Source: an uncultured SAR116 cluster alpha proteobacterium (GTDB lineage Bacteria; Pseudomonadota; Alphaproteobacteria; Puniceispirillales; Marisalimonadaceae). From it: a DNA stretch of 64,000 bases. Shown in pieces: positions 18,677-26,055 of the stretch; the first letter of the stretch is position 1; each line of letters starts with the position of its first letter. The notes below the pieces were generated by a model. It was not told the origin of the DNA. It did not search any database and saw nothing but the letters and a program-made list of their open reading frames with translations. Both the position numbers and the translations under genes were made by a program. The stretch spans positions 1-64,000 of the forward strand of contig CACIWG010000003.1 of the NCBI GenBank assembly GCA_902590245.1, in the 5' to 3' direction.

Positions 18677-18753
18677 TGGTCGGGTTAGCAGGATTTGAAC
18701 CTGCGACCTTCCGCCCCCCAGACGGATGCGCTACCAAGCTGCGCTATAACCCG
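18677..18753 (-). tRNA. tRNA-Pro (anticodon GGG), CCA encoded
   Basis: A full 77-nt cloverleaf can be folded by eye on the minus strand. The acceptor CGGGTTA pairs perfectly with TAACCCG, followed by discriminator A and an encoded CCA (18677-18679). The D arm is GCGC-loop-GCGC. The anticodon stem TCCGT/GCGGA has one G-T closing pair around the loop CTGGGGG, giving anticodon GGG. The T arm is GCAGG TTCAAAT CCTGC. GGG reads CCC and CCU proline codons. It sits 7 nt downstream of the MerR-type regulator gene, probably in the same transcript or with its own promoter. Confidence 0.96.
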
Positions 18754-18760
18754 ATTTAAC

Positions 18761-19114
18761 TTAATATTTTTTAAGTATATTTTTTGCCATTAAAATAAGA
18801 TCTGTGGTTTCTTCAATTTTTTTAACTAGTGGCTTATTATCTTTACTTAAATCTTCAACTTTATTATCTTCCAATTGATTGTTATTTTTTATAAACTTAA
18901 TAGCACCGGATATTGTGTAACCTTTATTGTGTAATAAATCTTGAATTATTTCTAGATTAACAATATCTTGGTTAGAATAGTATCTCCTCCCACTTTGACT
19001 TTTTTTTGGTTTTACAAAATTAAATTTTTTTTCCCAAAATCTAAGTACATGTGGAGGTATTTTTAATTTTTTTGAAACATTTGATATAGTATAATATGAA
19101 CTAAATTCTGTCAT
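18761..19114 (-). CDS. MerR-family transcriptional regulator
   Basis: A 117-residue protein with an N-terminal MerR winged helix-turn-helix: YYTISNVSKKLKIPPHVLRF (7-26), then EKKFNFVKPKKSQSGRRYY with the wing. The dimerisation helix is short and no effector-binding domain with cysteines is present, so no ligand can be inferred. The ihfA-merR pair downstream of plsX-fabH is conserved across alphaproteobacteria, where the regulator's function is largely undefined. The gap to ihfA is only 4 nt, so the two are cotranscribed. It is followed by tRNA-Pro after 7 nt. Confidence 0.88.
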   Translation of the reverse strand: MTEFSSYYTISNVSKKLKIPPHVLRFWEKKFNFVKPKKSQSGRRYYSNQDIVNLEIIQDLLHNKGYTISGAIKFIKNNNQLEDNKVEDLSKDNKPLVKKIEETTDLILMAKNILKKY

Positions 19115-19118
19115 ATTT

Positions 19119-19403
19119 TTAAGTGATTTTGTTTTTCATTGCTTTTGAAGAATAAAATGAAATAACATTTCTTGCCGTGATTTCTTTTTCGTCTCCAGTT
19201 TTAGGATTTCTTCCTAGCCTAGAATTTTTCTTTTTAACAGAAAATGTACCAAAGTTTGAGATTTTAACATCATTACCATTTTCGAGAGATGATAATATCT
19301 CTTCTATTACTTCTTCAAATATCTTTGATGAGTCTGATAATGAAATACCAATTTCCGATTGAATTTTTTCTATTAAATCATTTTTTGTCCAAGTCTTACT
19401 CAT
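19119..19403 (-). CDS. ihfA: Integration host factor subunit alpha
   Basis: A 94-residue HU/IHF-fold DNA-bending protein. The family pattern is visible: WTKNDLIEKIQSEIGISLSD at the N-terminus, DVKISNFGTFSVKKK in the beta saddle, and the DNA-intercalating arm RLGRNPKTGDEKEI with the proline that kinks DNA, ending FYSSKAMKNKI. The RIGRNPKTGEE-type arm and its position after fabH identify it as IhfA rather than HU or IhfB. It would pair with an IhfB encoded elsewhere. The gap to fabH is about 42 nt and to the merR gene 4 nt. Confidence 0.93.
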   Translation of the reverse strand: MSKTWTKNDLIEKIQSEIGISLSDSSKIFEEVIEEILSSLENGNDVKISNFGTFSVKKKNSRLGRNPKTGDEKEITARNVISFYSSKAMKNKIT

Positions 19404-19445
19404 ATAACCATATTAATTAAAATCATGAGGCTTACAACAATTTTC

Positions 19446-20444
19446 TTAACTTGGCTTCCCTATCTTTAAAATTAGAGATCCCCAAGAGAGACCACCACCT
19501 ATAGCTTGTAAAGCTAAAATATTTCCATTTTTTATATTACCTTTTTTTGTTGCAACATCTAAAGCCAATGGTATAGACGCAGCAGAGGTATTCCCATGAA
19601 TAGAAATTGTGCTAATTATTTTTTCTTGGGGTATTTTAATTTTATTGGATACAGCATCAATTATTCTTTGATTGGCTTGATGTGGAATAAACCAATCTAT
19701 ATCTCTTATATCCATATTACTGACCTCTAAACACATTAAAAGTGATGAAGATAATTTTTCAACTGCATGCTTAAAAATTTCTTTTCCATTCATTCTTAAG
19801 AAACCAGTACTTTTACTTTTTGAAACTCCTCCATCTGTATTTAAAAGATCATAATATTCACCATTAGTAAAAATTTTAGTTGCTAAGATACCCCATTTAT
19901 CATTATGAACAAATTCATTTACTGCAGTTGTTTTTTCTAAAATAACAGCTCCAGCTCCATCACCAAATAAAACTGCAGTTGATCTATCATTCCAATCTAG
20001 TATTTTAGACATGCTGTCAGCGCCAACTATCAAACATTTATCGCCATAACCATCTTTAAGCATTGAAGCTCCAATAGAAATTGCATAAACAAAGCCTGCA
20101 CAAACTGCTTGAACATCAAAAGAAATAGCTTTACATCCTATGTTTCTTTGAATTTTGGATGCTGTAGAAGGAAATGTATTATCAGGGGTAGTTGTTGCAA
20201 CAATTATCAAGTCTATGTCATTAGCTTTTAAACGAGCGTTTAAAATAGCTTGTTCGGCAGCATTAGTTCCCATATCAGATGTTAATTCATTATCTTCAAC
20301 AAAATGTCTAAACTTTATTCCAGTTCTTTTTTTTATCCATTCATCTGATGTATCCATGATTTTAGCTAAATTATCATTTGAAATCTTTTTTTTGGGAAGA
20401 TAAGATCCAACGCTTGTCAATAGAATTTGATTATTTGAACTCAT
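19446..20444 (-). CDS. fabH: Beta-ketoacyl-ACP synthase III (FabH)
   Basis: A 332-residue thiolase-fold enzyme starting fatty-acid synthesis by condensing acetyl-CoA with malonyl-ACP. The catalytic triad can be read: C115 in VQAVCAGFVYA, H255 in IPHQANQRI and N285 in SIHGNTSAAS. The N-terminal DTSDEWIKKRTGIK and C-terminal GGGLSWGS are also canonical. The ATG overlaps the plsX stop by 1 nt, and plsX-fabH is a classic pair linking fatty-acid initiation to phospholipid synthesis. Confidence 0.97.
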   Translation of the reverse strand: MSSNNQILLTSVGSYLPKKKISNDNLAKIMDTSDEWIKKRTGIKFRHFVEDNELTSDMGTNAAEQAILNARLKANDIDLIIVATTTPDNTFPSTASKIQRNIGCKAISFDVQAVCAGFVYAISIGASMLKDGYGDKCLIVGADSMSKILDWNDRSTAVLFGDGAGAVILEKTTAVNEFVHNDKWGILATKIFTNGEYYDLLNTDGGVSKSKSTGFLRMNGKEIFKHAVEKLSSSLLMCLEVSNMDIRDIDWFIPHQANQRIIDAVSNKIKIPQEKIISTISIHGNTSAASIPLALDVATKKGNIKNGNILALQAIGGGLSWGSLILKIGKPS

Positions 20445-21460
20445 TAAATTAGATGTTTTGTAGTTATTGATAATTTTTTCTTTAAATCTTCTATGAAATT
20501 ATATTTTGCCATATCATAAGCCACACCAATTGCATTTGCAAAACCAAAAGAGTCAGTTCCTCCATGACTTTTAACGGCAATTCCATTCAGGCCTAAAAAC
20601 ACTGCACCATTATATTTTCTAGGATCCATATGAGCTCTAAATCCTTCTAATGATTTTTTTGCTAAAAAGTAACCTAATTTTGAAAAAATTGATTTTTTTA
20701 ATGATTCTTTCAAAGAATTTGTAAAAAATCCTGCAGTGCCTTCGGCTGTTTTTAGAGCAATATTTCCAGTAAAACCATCAGTTACTATTACATCAACTAA
20801 CCCATCAGTAATTCTATCACCTTCAATATAACCACAATAATTAATTATTTTACTTAAATTTTTTAAAGTTTCTGAGGCATCTTGCAAATAAGTAAAGCCT
20901 TTAATTTCTTCTTCACCAACATTAAGAAGACTCACTTTTGGATTTCTTATTCCTATTACAATTTTAGCAAAAGCTTGGCCCATCAAAGCAAATTGTATTA
21001 AATTATTTTTATCACATTCAATATTTGCTCCCAAATCAAGCATACAAACTTCACCTTTTTTTGTTGGAAAACATGCTGCAATTGCAGGTCTATTAATACC
21101 TGAAATTGTTTTTAAAAAGAGTTTTGAAAATCCCATTAATACACCTGTATTGCCAGCTGAAACCATGGCATGCGATTGATTTTTAACTGATTTTATAGCA
21201 AGTGCCATTGATGTATTAGCGCCTCTTCTTATTACATTGCTAGGTTTGTCATTTGGTTTAATATATTCAACAGTATGTATAATTTCTGAACTAGATAAAT
21301 TATGTTTATTGTTTATTAATGGTTTTAAAATTGTTTTATTACCAAAAAAAACAAAGTCAATATCAGGATACCTTGTCATAGCTTCAGAAGCTCCCTCGAC
21401 CACAATTTGAGGCGCATTATCTCCTCCCATTGCATCTAATGATATCTTGATTCTTTTCAA
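20444..21460 (-). CDS. plsX: Phosphate acyltransferase PlsX
   Basis: A 338-residue peripheral membrane enzyme making acyl-phosphate from acyl-ACP, the donor for PlsY in phosphatidic acid synthesis. Signatures are ISLDAMGGDNAPQIVVEGA (6-24), MVSAGNTGVLMGF, TDGFTGNIALKTAEGTAGFF and HGGTDSFGFANAI. The start is a TTG at 21460, supported by GGAG placed 5 nt upstream; no ATG lies before the conserved first strand. Many alphaproteobacteria have a DUF177 (YceD-like) gene just upstream, but the 67-nt gap here is too short for one. It is coupled to fabH by a 1-nt overlap. Confidence 0.96.
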   Translation of the reverse strand: MKRIKISLDAMGGDNAPQIVVEGASEAMTRYPDIDFVFFGNKTILKPLINNKHNLSSSEIIHTVEYIKPNDKPSNVIRRGANTSMALAIKSVKNQSHAMVSAGNTGVLMGFSKLFLKTISGINRPAIAACFPTKKGEVCMLDLGANIECDKNNLIQFALMGQAFAKIVIGIRNPKVSLLNVGEEEIKGFTYLQDASETLKNLSKIINYCGYIEGDRITDGLVDVIVTDGFTGNIALKTAEGTAGFFTNSLKESLKKSIFSKLGYFLAKKSLEGFRAHMDPRKYNGAVFLGLNGIAVKSHGGTDSFGFANAIGVAYDMAKYNFIEDLKKKLSITTKHLI

Positions 21461-21527
21461 AAAAACTCCAAAACTATATTAATTGATGTTTTCTATCAGT
21501 TAGAACAGAACATTGCAACATAGTATT

Positions 21528-22055
21528 TTACAAAAGACAAATAGAAAACTCAAAGTCACCACTTAGTATTTTATTATCTTCAATCAATTCAAGTTTTTTA
21601 TTTATTTTAAAAATATTTGTTGAAAATAATAATATTAAGCTTTTCTTTTGATCTTTGTTTCGAAATATATTGTTCTTAAATGCTAATGCTAAAGAATTTT
21701 CGTCATTATTTTTAAATGCCTTGATATAAATTTTCTGTCTCCCCATATATGAAGATATTAATTTCTTCATATTGTTAGCAACAGATACATCTCCAGCACC
21801 TAGTTCTCTTAAGGAAAAATCTAAATCTCTAAAAATAATATCAAATAGTTTTTGAGATAATACTAAACCCTCATCTTTGATTTTTGATAATCTAAAAACA
21901 ACTAAAATAGTTATTAATACAAGCATATCATATCTTCCATCAATTGTGTCTGGGACTTTATATTTAGTGTAAAAGATTTTATTTCTAGAAAACTTTACGA
22001 TTTTCTGATAGATATCATTAGAAATTGTTTCATATTTTTTTTTTTTAAAAAACAT
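21528..22055 (-). CDS. Ubiquinol-cytochrome c chaperone family protein (UQCC1/CBP3-like)
   Basis: A 175-residue protein with the CBP3/UQCC1 family pattern: VPDTIDGRYDMLVLITILVV (34-53), the central FDIIFRDLDFSLRELGAGD (71-89), DVSVANNMKKL, and SSYMGRQKIYIKAF. In mitochondria CBP3 is needed for cytochrome b synthesis and bc1 complex assembly. Bacterial members are mostly alphaproteobacterial and sit between bamE and plsX, as here. The bacterial role is inferred from that. The N-terminus is basic and contains no membrane segment. The start codon stands only 8 nt from the divergent bamE start, so its promoter must overlap bamE coding DNA. Confidence 0.86.
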   Translation of the reverse strand: MFFKKKKYETISNDIYQKIVKFSRNKIFYTKYKVPDTIDGRYDMLVLITILVVFRLSKIKDEGLVLSQKLFDIIFRDLDFSLRELGAGDVSVANNMKKLISSYMGRQKIYIKAFKNNDENSLALAFKNNIFRNKDQKKSLILLFSTNIFKINKKLELIEDNKILSGDFEFSICLL

Positions 22056-22063
22056 ACAATAAA

Positions 22064-22510
22064 ATGACCTTAAAACTAATTAAACTTAATATTTTGTTAT
22101 TTCTAGTATCATGTAGCATTTCATTTGACAAAGAAATTATAAATTATGGTCCAAATTTAAAATCTTTTAACACTATAAATATTAAAAAAGGTGAGACTAA
22201 AAGATCTTTTATAATACAAAAACTTGGCCCACCTTCATTTACCAACCCATATGATCAGAATAATGTTTACTACATTTCACAAGAGATGAAAAGAGAAATT
22301 GGAAAAGTTAACCAGTTTCAAAAAGTAAGCTTTTTAGAGATTATTTATGATAAAAAAGGTAAAGTCATTGAATTTTATTATAAAAAAGAAAATTTACCTA
22401 ATGATGTAACTCTAAGTGAATTAGAAGAACAATCTATAGCTGAAGATAGAACTACATTTGAATTTTTAAGAAATATTTTAAGTAATTTAAGAAGAAGAAA
22501 TGAAAATTAA
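22064..22510 (+). CDS. bamE: BamE/SmpA-like outer membrane assembly lipoprotein
   Basis: A 148-residue lipoprotein. The signal peptide ends in the lipobox LVSC, with the lipidated cysteine at C17. The BamE (SmpA/OmlA) fold region follows: INIKKGETKRSFIIQKLGPP (44-63), where the family has a G-x-T-[KR]-x-x-V/I ... LG-x-P pattern, then YYISQEMKREIGK and VSFLEIIYDKKGKVIEFYY. It is an accessory subunit of the BAM complex that inserts beta-barrel proteins. A positively charged Arg/Asn-rich tail (about 138-148) ends the protein. It is the only plus-strand gene between 17247 and 45843. It has an 8-nt divergent spacer from the bc1 chaperone gene and a 4-nt convergent overlap with thiL. Confidence 0.86.
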   Translation: MTLKLIKLNILLFLVSCSISFDKEIINYGPNLKSFNTINIKKGETKRSFIIQKLGPPSFTNPYDQNNVYYISQEMKREIGKVNQFQKVSFLEIIYDKKGKVIEFYYKKENLPNDVTLSELEEQSIAEDRTTFEFLRNILSNLRRRNEN

Positions 22511-23439
22511 AAATGTTTGTATGCGTTTATATCTATTGGTTTATTACTAGACGTAACTTGTCCGTTTTTCCCACTTTTTACATAACCAATATTTGTTACT
22601 CTTAAATTATGTACTTTTGCTAATTTATTAATGTTTTCTTTATAAATTTTTGGTGCAGTAAATAATAGTTCATAATCGTCACCTCCAATTAATGCAGCAT
22701 TCAGTCTTTGTTCATAAGATAACAAATCAATATTTGAGATTGGTAGATTTTTAAGATTAATTACAAACTCTAAATTTGATGAACGAGCTAAATGTCCACA
22801 ATCTTGAACAAATCCATCCGAAATGTCTATCATTGATGATACAAAATCTCTGATGGAAGAAGAAAAATCTATCCTAGGCTGTGGTAAATAATACTTTAAT
22901 TTCGCTTTAGAAAATATTTTATCATTTTTATTTATATTTAATAATCCAATGTTTGATAAACCTAAATCTCCAGTTACATATAATAGATCGCTTACCTTTG
23001 CATTTGATCTACTTATACATTTTCCACTTGGAACAGTGCCTATAATATTAATTGTTATTGTAATTATATCTATAGAAGCTGTTAAATCTCCACCAAGCAA
23101 TTTAATTTTATACTCTTTTTGATCTTCTTTTAATCCTTTTGCAAAAATTTTAATAAAATCATTCGCTTTTGCCTTAGGCAAACTTATCGATAAACTGTAA
23201 AATTCAGGGTCAGCACACATTGCAGCTAAATCAGAAAGATTAGTTCTTAATGCTTTTTTTGCAATTAAATCAGGCGATTCATTACCTTTAAAATGTATTT
23301 TTTCAACAATCGTATCAGTTGAAACTACGTAATCTAATCCTATTTTTGGTCTAAAAATTGCCCCATCATTCGATAAAAATTGACTCTCGATTGATGAAAT
23401 TGGTAATAAATACTTTTTGATTAATTCAAACTCATCCAT
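22507..23439 (-). CDS. thiL: Thiamine-monophosphate kinase
   Basis: A 310-residue PurM-fold kinase phosphorylating thiamine monophosphate to the active cofactor thiamine diphosphate. Visible are the N-terminal NDGAIF and VVSTDTIVEKIHF with Mg-binding aspartates, KALRTNLSDLAAMCADP, LLGGDLTAS, DISDGFVQDCGHLA and the C-terminal IGGDDYELLFTAP, all ThiL hallmarks. ThDP is needed by the PdhAB enzyme of this window. It is the last gene of the 26-gene minus-strand run, after nusB (7-nt gap), a placement shared widely in proteobacteria. Its end overlaps bamE by 4 nt. Confidence 0.95.
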   Translation of the reverse strand: MDEFELIKKYLLPISSIESQFLSNDGAIFRPKIGLDYVVSTDTIVEKIHFKGNESPDLIAKKALRTNLSDLAAMCADPEFYSLSISLPKAKANDFIKIFAKGLKEDQKEYKIKLLGGDLTASIDIITITINIIGTVPSGKCISRSNAKVSDLLYVTGDLGLSNIGLLNINKNDKIFSKAKLKYYLPQPRIDFSSSIRDFVSSMIDISDGFVQDCGHLARSSNLEFVINLKNLPISNIDLLSYEQRLNAALIGGDDYELLFTAPKIYKENINKLAKVHNLRVTNIGYVKSGKNGQVTSSNKPIDINAYKHF

Positions 23440-23446
23440 ATTTCAA

Positions 23447-23896
23447 TTATTCACTTTTTAATAGACTGTTCAAAAAACCATTTGCAAAATCTGGTTCACC
23501 ACAAAAGTTACTAAATAAGCTAACATACTCATTAATAATTGTTTTTTTATCAAATTTTTTAAAAAATCTAAGTTCAAAAACAGACAATCTTAAAATATTA
23601 AGTTCATTTGTCCCCAATCGTCCAATTTTCCAATCTTTAGACAAATATTTTTTTATAATTGAGTCATACACATTTTTGTTTTCATCAAAATTTTTTAACA
23701 AATCAGATAATAATTTAGTGTCCAGTTCTTTAATTTCCAATTTTTCAAGCAAGAATTTTTTATAATGCATATCATAAGTTGATATTGATTCAAAAAGAGG
23801 TTGGTTATTATATTGGTGTAGGTATAAAATTTGTACAGCAGCAATTCTAGATGCAGTTTTTTTTCTAATAGATTTATGTCTAATATTATCAATCAA
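23447..23896 (-). CDS. nusB: Transcription antitermination factor NusB
   Basis: A 149-residue all-helical protein of the NusB family. The N-terminal IRKKTASRIAAVQILYLHQY is the RNA-binding arginine/lysine-rich helix. The C-terminal half has WKIGRLGTNELNILRLSVFE and IINEYVSLFSNFCGEPDFAN, a strong family signature. NusB with S10 binds boxA in rRNA leaders to prevent premature termination. The start is TTG, embedded in a TTGA overlap with the ribH stop; no ATG is available before the conserved helix. The ribH-nusB-thiL order is standard. Confidence 0.93.
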   Translation of the reverse strand: MIDNIRHKSIRKKTASRIAAVQILYLHQYNNQPLFESISTYDMHYKKFLLEKLEIKELDTKLLSDLLKNFDENKNVYDSIIKKYLSKDWKIGRLGTNELNILRLSVFELRFFKKFDKKTIINEYVSLFSNFCGEPDFANGFLNSLLKSE

Positions 23897-24339
23897 TTTT
23901 TAACAACATTATTATTATAATTTTTTATTTTCATTAATTCATAGCATGCTGAAGCAGCTTCATTGCCTTTATCAAAAGATCTTTTTAATGCCTGTTCATA
24001 GTTGTATGCTGTGATAATACCATTTCCTAATGGAAATGAATGTTTTAAGGCTAAATCCATCAAACCTCTATTAGTTTCATTACTGACAATCTCAAAATGA
24101 TAAGTTTCTCCTTTTATCACACAACCTAAAGCAACGTAACCTTCATACGAAAACCCAGTATTTTTAGAAGAATTTGCTTGTAAATTTAAAGCTTGAGGTA
24201 TTTCTAATGCACCAGGTACTTCAATTATATTAAAAAGAATTTGTTTTCCATCTAAAAAAGTTACTGCTGACTTTAGTAAATTTTCAGATATTTTTTCATA
24301 ATATTTTGATATAATTATCAATACTTCACCTTTAATCAA
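23893..24339 (-). CDS. ribH: 6,7-dimethyl-8-ribityllumazine synthase
   Basis: A 148-residue lumazine synthase condensing the RibB product with 5-amino-6-ribitylaminouracil. Conserved elements are SKYYEKISENLLKSA, the substrate loop EVPGALEIPQAL, the GCVIKGETYHFEIVSNET stretch containing the active-site histidine, and the C-terminal DKGNEAASACYEL. The start is TTG in a 4-nt TTGA overlap with the ribB-type gene. It is supported by GGGAGAG about 6 nt upstream. It belongs to a complete-looking ribD-ribE-ribB-ribH block. Confidence 0.94.
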   Translation of the reverse strand: MIKGEVLIIISKYYEKISENLLKSAVTFLDGKQILFNIIEVPGALEIPQALNLQANSSKNTGFSYEGYVALGCVIKGETYHFEIVSNETNRGLMDLALKHSFPLGNGIITAYNYEQALKRSFDKGNEAASACYELMKIKNYNNNVVKN

Positions 24340-25433
24340 TCAAATCTCTCCCAACCAACAATTGACAAATTAAAACCTTTTAATCCAATAGCCTTTAATT
24401 TAGAATTAGATAATAAAATCATTTTTTTTACCCCTAAGTCAGAAAGTATTTGCGCACCTACACCATATTGACGAAGATTACTTTTATCTTTTATGTCAAT
24501 TTCTTCGTCCATTTTCAATTTTTTACTTATAAAATCTTTATAAGAATCATTAATTATAATGATTATGCCATTTTTATTTCTGTCAATTTTTTTCATTGCC
24601 CTGAAAATTAAATTATTTTGGCCATTTGCATTTAAATCTTCTAAAACATCAACAATAGGATTAAATGAATGAACTCTGACCATGGTATCATTTTTTGAAG
24701 TCACTACTCCTTTAATTAAAGCTAAATGTTCGACTTCATCTATTAAACTTTTATAAACTATTATTCGCCAAGATCCAGTTGTTGAACTATCAAATGGTTT
24801 TTCATATACTCTAACTAATAAATTTTCATTCTTTCTTCTGTAAGCAATTAAATCTGCGATTGTACCAATTTTTATTTCATGCTTTTTTGCAAATTTTATT
24901 AAATCTGGTAATCTTGCCATTTCACCATTATCTTTCATTATTTCACAAATAACACCAGATGGATTTAATCCACAAATTTTTGCAATATCAACTACAGCTT
25001 CTGTATGTCCAGCTCTTATTAAAGTTCCTCCACTTCTAGCAATAATTGGAAAAACATGGCCAGGAGTAGTGATATGACTTTCATCATTTTGCTCATTAAT
25101 AGCAGTTTTAATAGTAATTGATCTATCTGACGCTGAAATTCCAGTTGTAACGCCATGTGTCGCTTCAATTGACTGGGTAAAAGCAGTGTCGTATCTTGAT
25201 TCGTTTCTTCTTTCCATCAAAGATAAACCTAATTTATCAGATTGTTGTTTAGTAATAGCCAAACAAATTAAGCCTCTACCATGTGTAGCCATAAAGTTTA
25301 TAACATTAGGATTTACAAAATCACCAAGAACACAAAGGTCACCTTCATTTTCCCTATTTTCATCATCAATTAATATAAAAATCTTACCTTGAGAAGCTTC
25401 CTTAATTACATCTTCAATACTAGATACTTCCAT
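24336..25433 (-). CDS. ribB: 3,4-dihydroxy-2-butanone 4-phosphate synthase with cysteine-free GTP cyclohydrolase II-like domain (RibBX type)
   Basis: A 365-residue two-domain protein. Residues 1-200 are an intact RibB, converting ribulose 5-phosphate to dihydroxybutanone phosphate: DDENRENEGDL (23-33), THGRGLICLAI (50-60), TTGISASDRSITI (97-109), AGHTEAVVDIAKICG (141-155) and EMARLPDL. Residues about 205-365 align by motif with RibA: VRVHSFNPI at 252-260 and RQYGVGAQILSDLGV at 321-335. However, the zinc-binding CxxGD...RCDC region is absent, and there is no cysteine anywhere after C163. Cyclohydrolase activity is therefore unlikely. Similar RibBX proteins are known from rhizobia. The annotation RibBA would overstate its function. 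It lies 1 nt after ribE and overlaps ribH by 4 nt. Confidence 0.9.
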   Translation of the reverse strand: MEVSSIEDVIKEASQGKIFILIDDENRENEGDLCVLGDFVNPNVINFMATHGRGLICLAITKQQSDKLGLSLMERRNESRYDTAFTQSIEATHGVTTGISASDRSITIKTAINEQNDESHITTPGHVFPIIARSGGTLIRAGHTEAVVDIAKICGLNPSGVICEIMKDNGEMARLPDLIKFAKKHEIKIGTIADLIAYRRKNENLLVRVYEKPFDSSTTGSWRIIVYKSLIDEVEHLALIKGVVTSKNDTMVRVHSFNPIVDVLEDLNANGQNNLIFRAMKKIDRNKNGIIIIINDSYKDFISKKLKMDEEIDIKDKSNLRQYGVGAQILSDLGVKKMILLSNSKLKAIGLKGFNLSIVGWERFD

Positions 25434-25434
25434 A

Positions 25435-26052
25435 TTAATTTTCTTTCTTATTTTGATAATTAACTAAATATCTAGAAAGTAAATCAATTTCAACATTAAC
25501 AAAATCATTAATTTGTATATTTCTTAAATTTGTATTATCCCATGTAAAAGGAATAACATTGACATTAAAGTAATCGTTTGTAACATCATTTACCGTAAGA
25601 GAGATACCTTCAATAGTAATTGAACCTTTTGAAGCTATGTAGGGTGATATTTCTTTATTTAATTTAATAAACATTATTTTTGAACCATCGTCCTCTAAAA
25701 TATTTTGCAATTCTAGAACAGTATCAACATGACCAGTAACAAAATGCCCTCCTATCTCATCTCCAACTCTCAGTGCTCTTTCTAAATTTACAATAGTACC
25801 AATTTTCCAATGTGACAGATTTGTTTTATCCATTGTTTCCTTACTTATATCAAATGTTAAAATATTTTTCCTTTTGTTTGTTAAAGTTAAACAGACACCT
25901 GAACATGCAATTGAACAACCAATTTTTATAAGATTCTCTGGCTTCTCAAAGTCCTCTAAATTAATTGTTAAAATTTCGATATCAACTGAATAGATGCCAT
26001 TGTAAACTATATTTTTAACATTGCCCAAAGCTGAGATTATTCCTGAAAACAT
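25435..26052 (-). CDS. ribE: Riboflavin synthase, alpha type
   Basis: A 205-residue protein made of two lumazine-binding barrel repeats: residues about 1-97 (MFSGIISALGNV; SIACSGVCLTLT; FDISKETMDKTNLS) and about 98-190 (GGHFVTGHVDTV; GSITIEGISLTVNDV; NVNVIPFTWDNTNL). The GGHFVTGHVD and GISLTVN blocks are the family signature. It dismutates two ribityllumazine molecules to riboflavin and the pyrimidine used again by RibH. Spacing is 3 nt after ribD and 1 nt before ribB, consistent with one transcript. Confidence 0.95.
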   Translation of the reverse strand: MFSGIISALGNVKNIVYNGIYSVDIEILTINLEDFEKPENLIKIGCSIACSGVCLTLTNKRKNILTFDISKETMDKTNLSHWKIGTIVNLERALRVGDEIGGHFVTGHVDTVLELQNILEDDGSKIMFIKLNKEISPYIASKGSITIEGISLTVNDVTNDYFNVNVIPFTWDNTNLRNIQINDFVNVEIDLLSRYLVNYQNKKEN

Positions 26053-26055
26053 TTA

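Noticed and set aside
18663..18682. Rho-independent terminator after tRNA-Pro
   Set aside because: A 6-bp stem exists, but it overlaps the tRNA 3' end and is not followed by a run of T on the transcript strand.
20158..20403. Plus-strand frame inside fabH
   Set aside because: It is antisense to conserved fabH sequence with no start signal and no motif.
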